The notes under the pieces were generated by a model that did not search any database, was not told the origin of the DNA, and worked only from the letters and a program-made list of their open reading frames with translations. From the NCBI GenBank assembly GCA_050123335.1, contig JASFHH010000002.1:1-64000 (forward strand): a stretch of DNA of 64,000 nucleotides, read 5' to 3'. Positions within the stretch are counted from its first letter, which is position 1. Every line of letters starts with the position of its first letter. This DNA comes from JASFHF01 sp050123335 (GTDB lineage: Bacteria; Pseudomonadota; Gammaproteobacteria; UBA12402). Positions 58,937-64,000 of this stretch are shown in pieces. The translations under genes were made by a program, and so were the position numbers.

Positions 58937-59366
58937 TTCTTCCTCGCATTTGTTGCGAGAACATTGGCCAAAATTCCGTTTTTCTTTATTACTATAATTA
59001 TTGAGGCTTTGTCCTCTGCTATATTCATAGAGATCATTTAAAAAATTCAAAAGCACAATTTACGCTTTTGTTAAGGTGTTGTCAATGTTAATTAAAAACA
59101 ATATTTGTTGGTGAAAATTACAAGTTTGAGAAGTATAGAAATTAGATGAAAGCAATGGCTTGTTTATGTGTTTGGCAGATTTGTTCATAATTAGAGCAAT
59201 GCAATCGTCTCAGTTCAAGTTTTGATCAGAGGTAAGAGCAAATCCTTGTGGTTGGCATCATGGTGTATTCTTACATGTCTTTTGTGAGTTAATAGTTGTT
59301 TTTATGTTATTTGCATAATAATTGTGCTAGCATAAAATTTAATATGGCAATAAAAGGAATTGATTT
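58937..59366. other. Intergenic region
   Basis: About 430 bp between divergent genes (the 120 bp nearest the receiver gene could be coding if a longer start is used). I see no RNA gene, repeat or short gene with a ribosome binding site. AT-rich stretches near 59290-59340 may hold the promoter of the downstream gene. Confidence 0.4.
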
Positions 59367-60170
59367 ATGCGCTGTGAATCGTTTTGTGTAACAGGATCTT
59401 ATGATTTGCAGGCTATAGCAGATTCTTTTGCTAATAAAGGTTACGCTATCAATCAACACGGTAAAAAAGTTTTACATTTATCGAAAATTGCAAATCAGAA
59501 ATGTGATATTTTTATTTTTTCTCATGGATCATTAGTTACTTGGGGGGTCGACGAAGCTGAAAGTTATAAAGTTATTGCAGAACTTAAGCCTTTTGCTAAT
59601 AATCCATTAACGCATATCGAAACTGGAAGTTTTGAATTTCGATATGGAGATGAAACCAAATTTTTTGTTGACAAAAAGCTTAATCAGGATGTTATTATTT
59701 TGGAGTCCTCAGATCCGTCTATTAAACTTGCTGTTTCATACGGTTTGGCTCAATCAATTAAGCTTGAGTCGTTTGAGCAAACAGTAGAGAATGCAGTAAA
59801 TAAAAATGTGTATTTGGCTCATGAATTATCAAGTCGTGGCAAAATACCGTTAACCAGACGGGAAATTTCCAAATGTATAGGCGAGATTTTTAAAGTAAAA
59901 AGTTTGGTTAACCTTAATAGTGAATATTTAGATATACCAGAATATTTTTGGGAAAGGTCGGCGCTTGAAAACTATTATATTATTACAATTAAATTTTTGG
60001 ATTTAAATAAGCGTGTTGCTGCGTTAAACCAAAGGCTTAATGTTTTGCAAGACTTATTTGATGTTTTGAACAATCAGTTACAGCATTCGCATTCAACTAC
60101 TTTAGAATGGACAATTATCATTTTGATTTTTATCGAAATTATAATTATGTTGATATATTACACTGTTTAA
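59367..60170 (+). CDS. RMD1/DUF155 family membrane-anchored protein
   Basis: A 267-residue protein of the RMD1 (DUF155) family, whose eukaryotic members (Rmd1, Rmd8, RMND1) are mitochondrial or organelle membrane proteins needed for organelle translation. Signatures are IFIFSHGSLVTWGVDEAES and LESSDPSIKLAVSYGLAQS, and IPLTRREISKCIGEIFKVKS near the middle. One C-terminal membrane helix (about 246-266). Bacterial function is unknown. AAGGA before the ATG. It lies 13 bp before a ZntB/CorA-like transporter gene, so the two form an operon. Confidence 0.9.
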   Translation: MRCESFCVTGSYDLQAIADSFANKGYAINQHGKKVLHLSKIANQKCDIFIFSHGSLVTWGVDEAESYKVIAELKPFANNPLTHIETGSFEFRYGDETKFFVDKKLNQDVIILESSDPSIKLAVSYGLAQSIKLESFEQTVENAVNKNVYLAHELSSRGKIPLTRREISKCIGEIFKVKSLVNLNSEYLDIPEYFWERSALENYYIITIKFLDLNKRVAALNQRLNVLQDLFDVLNNQLQHSHSTTLEWTIIILIFIEIIIMLIYYTV

Positions 60171-60183
60171 TAAGGATTTTTTT

Positions 60184-61152
60184 ATGAGTACCACTGACCA
60201 AGTAACATTTGCATGTGATTTTGACAATAATGGTGGTGCGTCTGTTGTTGATTTAGATGCAAAACAAAAGGATGCGCAAACAAGGTGGGTTCATGTTAGT
60301 CTTTTAGATGATACAGGCAAAGCATGGTTGAAGGATAAAAGTGGGCTTAATGTGTTGGTTTGCGAGGCTATGTTAGCAAAAGAGACGCGGCCAAGATTGA
60401 TGGTGTCCAATGGTGGTGTATTGATTATTTTGAGAAGTATTAATTTTCATCCGGGTGATGAGCCTGATGATATGTTATCAGTTAGAATTTGGATCGAAAA
60501 AAACAGGATAATTACTGCTTCAAGAAAAACTTTGTTATCTATTCGTGAAATTAAAGAAGCTTTAGAAAATAAGACTGGACCAATATCATCAATGGCTTTT
60601 TTAGATGATATTACTGGGCAAATTACCGATAAAATAGGTTTATATATTGATAAAATTGATGTGGCAATTTTCTCTTTGGAGAAAGAATCCGTTTTACTGC
60701 CAACTAAAGAAACTAGAAATAAATTGGCTGAAGTTAGAAGTCAAATTGTTGCAATTCGCCGATATATTTCGCCACAAAGAGATGCTTTATCAAGATTAAC
60801 ACAACTTGATCGTTTTCCTTGGTTAACCGAAACTGATCGTTTTCATTTTATGGAAACATCTGATAGAACTATAAGGTGTTTGGAAGACTTGGATGAGGCT
60901 CGTGATCGTGCGACGATTATTCGGGAAACTATTTCAAATTTAATTTCTGAGCGAGTTGAACAGCGAATGTATATTTTATCATTAGTGGCAGCTATTTTTT
61001 TGCCGCTGACTTTTCTTACTGGGCTTTTAGGAATTAATGTTGCTGGAATTCCTGGAGCAAATGCAAAATCAGCATTTGCTCTGGTTACATTTGTTATGAT
61101 TATTATTGCTGTTATCGAGTATATTTTATTTAAAAAGAAGCGGTGGTTATGA
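60184..61152 (+). CDS. zntB: CorA/ZntB-type divalent cation transporter
   Basis: A 322-residue two-helix metal channel of the 2-TM-GxN family. The large cytoplasmic domain (RWVHVSLLDDTGKAWL, RLMVSNGGVLIILRSINF) is followed by the long helix and the loop LLGINVAGIPG, where GIN is the zinc-type variant of the GMN filter. Two C-terminal helices end in a basic tail (KKKRWL). ZntB homologues transport Zn or other divalent ions. It ends 4 bp from the convergent metallo-hydrolase gene. Confidence 0.93.
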   Translation: MSTTDQVTFACDFDNNGGASVVDLDAKQKDAQTRWVHVSLLDDTGKAWLKDKSGLNVLVCEAMLAKETRPRLMVSNGGVLIILRSINFHPGDEPDDMLSVRIWIEKNRIITASRKTLLSIREIKEALENKTGPISSMAFLDDITGQITDKIGLYIDKIDVAIFSLEKESVLLPTKETRNKLAEVRSQIVAIRRYISPQRDALSRLTQLDRFPWLTETDRFHFMETSDRTIRCLEDLDEARDRATIIRETISNLISERVEQRMYILSLVAAIFLPLTFLTGLLGINVAGIPGANAKSAFALVTFVMIIIAVIEYILFKKKRWL

Positions 61153-61155
61153 TGT

Positions 61156-62511
61156 CTATAGTTCAACCGTATATCCATATTTCGGCACAATACATGTCCA
61201 GCCAAATTTATTTTCGATTTTTTCCTTAGCTGATAATGATGCATGTAATTCACCATGAGTTATAAAGATGCGTTTTGGCGTGTTTTCAATTCCTTCGAGC
61301 CAATGTAAAATATCTTCATAATCAGCATGTGCAGATAAATTATCAATGTCTGCAATTTGTGCTTTAACCGGGATAAACCTCCCATGAATTTTAATCGATT
61401 TTTCTCCATTAAGCAGTCGTGCACCGCGAGTGCCGGCTGCTTGAAAGCTGGTAAAAACAACGGAATTTTTTTCATACTCAATAAAGCGTTTTAAATGATG
61501 TAAAACTCTGCCACCAGTTGCCATTCCGCTGGCGGAAATTATAATTTTTGGAAAGGAATATTTGTCAATTTCCATTGATTCTTCGGGGGTTTTAACATAT
61601 TCAATGCTGTTACAGATAGCATTAATACTGTCTTTCGATAATTTATGCAGATTACTATAATCGCAATATAGTTGGCTGACATTAGTAGCCATCGGACTGT
61701 CCAAATAAATAGGTATATTCGGGATTAGTTCAGCTTGTTTTAGCTGATAAAGATAATACATAATTAATTGTGATCTACCAACTGCAAAGGCTGGGATAAT
61801 GATTACTCCGCTTCTTTTGCTTGTTTCATTAATTATTTTAGCTAATAATTTTTTTGGATCAGCATCGCTATGCAGACGATCACCATAAGTAGATTCTACA
61901 ACTAAATAATCAGCATGTTCTATTGCAGCGGGCGCTTTTATTATTGGGTCATCAAAACGTCCGACATCTCCGGAAAAAGCCAACGATTTATGGTTGTATT
62001 TTATTGTAACGTAATTTGCTCCCAGAATATGTCCCACAGGAGTTAATTGTATTCTAAAATCAGTTGCAAGGGTGTATTCTTTATCCCAATCAATTATTTC
62101 CAGATATTTAAAAACATTTTTCGCGTCATTTTCAGTGTAAAGTGGCAATGCTGGTTTATGCTTGGAAAACCCTTTTCTATTGGCGAATCGTGCATCTTCT
62201 TCATGTAATCTACCGCTATCTGGTAGTAAAATACGACATAAAGCATTTGTGGCAGCAGAACATAATATTTTGCCTTTGAAACCATTTTTAACCAGTAACG
62301 GTAAATAGCCACTATGATCGATATGCGCATGAGTTAAGATAACATAGTCTATGGTTTTTGGATCGACAGGTAAGGGCTCCCAATTTCTTAAACGTAATTC
62401 TTTTAACCCCTGAAATAAACCGCAATCAACTAATATTTTAAGGTTATCTGCTTCAATTAAATATTTTGACCCAGTAACTGTTTGAGTGGCTCCTAAAAAT
62501 GTGAGGCGCAT
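61156..62511 (-). CDS. Beta-CASP metallo-beta-lactamase-fold hydrolase
   Basis: A metal-dependent hydrolase of the beta-CASP group, related to CPSF73-type RNA nucleases. Motif THAHIDH is at residues 60-66, further MBL ligands lie in VGHILGAN and FSGDVGRF, and the beta-CASP part includes VVESTYGDR, IIPAFAVGRSQ, SASGMATGG and the C-terminal DNLSAHADYEDI and FITHGE. Likely an RNA-processing nuclease; substrate unknown. ATG 62511 has GGAG 5 bases upstream; the GTG at 62517 overlaps that site and is rejected. Length 451. Confidence 0.93.
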   Translation of the reverse strand: MRLTFLGATQTVTGSKYLIEADNLKILVDCGLFQGLKELRLRNWEPLPVDPKTIDYVILTHAHIDHSGYLPLLVKNGFKGKILCSAATNALCRILLPDSGRLHEEDARFANRKGFSKHKPALPLYTENDAKNVFKYLEIIDWDKEYTLATDFRIQLTPVGHILGANYVTIKYNHKSLAFSGDVGRFDDPIIKAPAAIEHADYLVVESTYGDRLHSDADPKKLLAKIINETSKRSGVIIIPAFAVGRSQLIMYYLYQLKQAELIPNIPIYLDSPMATNVSQLYCDYSNLHKLSKDSINAICNSIEYVKTPEESMEIDKYSFPKIIISASGMATGGRVLHHLKRFIEYEKNSVVFTSFQAAGTRGARLLNGEKSIKIHGRFIPVKAQIADIDNLSAHADYEDILHWLEGIENTPKRIFITHGELHASLSAKEKIENKFGWTCIVPKYGYTVEL

Positions 62512-62651
62512 AAACACTCCTATCGAAAATGTTAAGTTTATACCTGGTGTCCTTCTTGGTCAATGAGAAGAGGATGAGTTTGCATGGTTTTGTAAAAATC
62601 GTTAATTCTAAATTGCTGAGGGTTTTATTCCACTTTGCTTTAATTTGTCGA

Positions 62652-63959
62652 TTAATGTTGATACATATTACGTTTCTGGCCATTATTGGTTTTTTTGGGG
62701 TCATTATTATTTTTATTATCTTTGCTAAAGAACTTTAATCCCTTAGAATTTTTTTGTGCCTTTTTTATGTTGATATAAATATTTTGAGGGGTTAAACCAT
62801 CTTTGTTTTGCTGTGTATTTAATCCAGAGAATTTTTTTGCCAATTCCAAGTAATACTTACTACTAACCTTTGCTAAAACATGTAATATATTATTATCTGA
62901 AGAATTTTTCCATTTCGGGTCTGCATATTTTATGCAAAGTGTCACCAAATCCCAACGGGAATTTTTAATCATAGATTCGAGCAAAGAATCACTACTATTT
63001 GGCGAAACGCTATTTAATGCTTCAATAATAAATTTTTTTTCTACCTTTTTGAACAAGTCATCAAGCGCTGTTACTATGTTTTTTTGTTTTTGCAAAACAA
63101 AAATCATCCAAATAAGTGAAATAATATCATTATTATCCTGCATTTTTGTGAGTCTATTGTTAATAAGCTCATCTTTTAACATAATGGCTATTTCAGATTT
63201 AGGTTCAAAAGCTATTTTTTTAAACACGATCATGCCTGTATTGTAGTTTGACCAAAAATCGATATAAGGCAACATAAGTTCAAGAAAATTATTTTTTAAA
63301 GTGGGCGGTATATTTTCATCATTACCAGTAAGCAACATCATTAAAGGAGTCATAGCTAGATTAAACTTTTTGGCGTCATCTTCTTTTTTGTTTTCTGTCG
63401 GAATTTTGATCTCAGAAATACCCTGATTGATATAATGAAATAGTTGATCTTTTGGAACATTTTTCAGCAAACATTCAAACAAAGCAAGATTACCACGATA
63501 AATTACTTTATGAAATATACTATAGCCTTTTAAATCCGTATCAAATAACTCATTCAATGGTATATTTTTGCATGCAAATTTAATAATATCTTCAACCTCA
63601 TTATTCCAAGGTTTATTAATAAGGTGTGTAAAAACATTTCCATAATCATATTGAATTAAACAAATCTTCCCTAAGCAATTGTATATAATTTTAGCCGCAG
63701 CAAAATTGTTCATTAACAAAGCTTTTTCAAAAATATTAACCTGCATATTATTTGGTTGCTCAAAGTTGAAAAAATCCTCAAGCAATTTGCTTTTTTCGTG
63801 TTTTTTTACATTTTCCAATAATAACTTGAGCTTATTATTCAATTTAGGACGTTCTATACAAAAATCAATTATTTGCATAAGATCATATGAAATAATCTGG
63901 TCTTGAAACTTGTTTGCTTTAAATAAATCAATAATGTGGTCAAGATGAAGGTTGATCAT
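62652..63959 (-). CDS. Ankyrin-like repeat protein, 435 residues
   Basis: A lysine- and asparagine-rich helical protein. Ankyrin-type helix pairs are recognisable: KGYSIFHKVIYRGNLALFEC (residues 144-163), SDNNILHVLAKVSSKYYLEL and NKDGLTPQNIYINIKKAQKN toward the C-terminus. It ends in a very basic tail (KDNKNNNDPKKTNNGQKRN). Ankyrin proteins of this sort are common Dot/Icm effectors in Legionella and Coxiella; secretion cannot be judged here. The ribosome binding site is weak. The gene is transcribed toward the metallo-hydrolase gene. Confidence 0.78.
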   Translation of the reverse strand: MINLHLDHIIDLFKANKFQDQIISYDLMQIIDFCIERPKLNNKLKLLLENVKKHEKSKLLEDFFNFEQPNNMQVNIFEKALLMNNFAAAKIIYNCLGKICLIQYDYGNVFTHLINKPWNNEVEDIIKFACKNIPLNELFDTDLKGYSIFHKVIYRGNLALFECLLKNVPKDQLFHYINQGISEIKIPTENKKEDDAKKFNLAMTPLMMLLTGNDENIPPTLKNNFLELMLPYIDFWSNYNTGMIVFKKIAFEPKSEIAIMLKDELINNRLTKMQDNNDIISLIWMIFVLQKQKNIVTALDDLFKKVEKKFIIEALNSVSPNSSDSLLESMIKNSRWDLVTLCIKYADPKWKNSSDNNILHVLAKVSSKYYLELAKKFSGLNTQQNKDGLTPQNIYINIKKAQKNSKGLKFFSKDNKNNNDPKKTNNGQKRNMYQH

Positions 63960-64000
63960 TTTTTGTGTGGCATTAGGGTGAAATGCATACTGATAAGCCT

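Noticed and set aside
62529..62738. Plus-strand 69-residue hydrophobic frame
   Set aside because: It overlaps the end of the ankyrin-like gene on the opposite strand and has no good ribosome binding site; its hydrophobicity is what antisense of a Lys/Asn-rich sequence gives.

Overview
The window is a low-G+C gammaproteobacterial chromosome segment. The order recA-recX-alaS-csrA-tRNA-Ser-tRNA-Arg, a partial tkt-gap-pgk-pyk glycolysis cluster, eukaryotic-like repeat proteins (RCC1-like, ankyrin-like), several lysine-rich orphan proteins and many palindromic repeats point to a host-associated relative of the Legionellales (Legionella/Coxiella/Berkiella-like). This placement is an inference from gene content and order; no rRNA is present.

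Layout. 1-7.5 kb: pyrH, frr, tkt, gap, pgk, pyk, separated or invaded by three kinds of palindromic repeat. One repeat encodes the end of PyrH. A 100-bp inverted-repeat element lies just upstream of both pyrH and tkt. 7.7-18.4 kb: orphan and putative effector-like genes (a basic protein with a nuclear-localisation-like cluster, an RCC1-like protein, a 692-residue unknown) around priA, an M3 oligopeptidase and a gamma-carbonic anhydrase-like gene. 18.6-25.5 kb: small genes, acetolactate decarboxylase, recA, recX, alaS, csrA and two tRNA genes. 25.5-31.2 kb: accessory genes (BRO-N protein, repeat-bearing orphan, DUF4143 ATPase, methyltransferase, acetyltransferase) separated by fragments of tRNA-Arg and hairpin clusters. 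31.2-45 kb: a complete Pel exopolysaccharide locus with an additional PelA-like hydrolase gene and PelB split in two. 45-58.5 kb: a YhcG-type nuclease, then a class II lanthipeptide system with NHLP-type leaders: three NHLM export genes, two precursor genes, a CCG-type LanM, and a SagB-like oxidoreductase with an MFS exporter. 58.5-64 kb: a response-regulator receiver, an RMD1/DUF155 protein with a ZntB-like transporter, a beta-CASP metallo-hydrolase and an ankyrin-like protein.

Two systems stand out. First, the lanthipeptide locus has a predicted broad-tolerance synthetase, two precursors with related leaders but different Cys/Thr-rich cores, and dedicated peptidase-exporters. Second, hairpins with different stems but mostly GGA-containing loops lie immediately downstream of csrA, built into the T-loop of tRNA-Ser and tRNA-Arg 3' copies. 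One of them closely matches the published CsrA high-affinity consensus. These look like a tRNA-derived CsrA-binding RNA, or a palindromic mobile element that mimics one.

The two systems may connect with the Pel locus: Pel synthesis is a known target of Csr/Rsm control in Pseudomonas, and PelD here keeps its c-di-GMP binding motif. That connection is inference.
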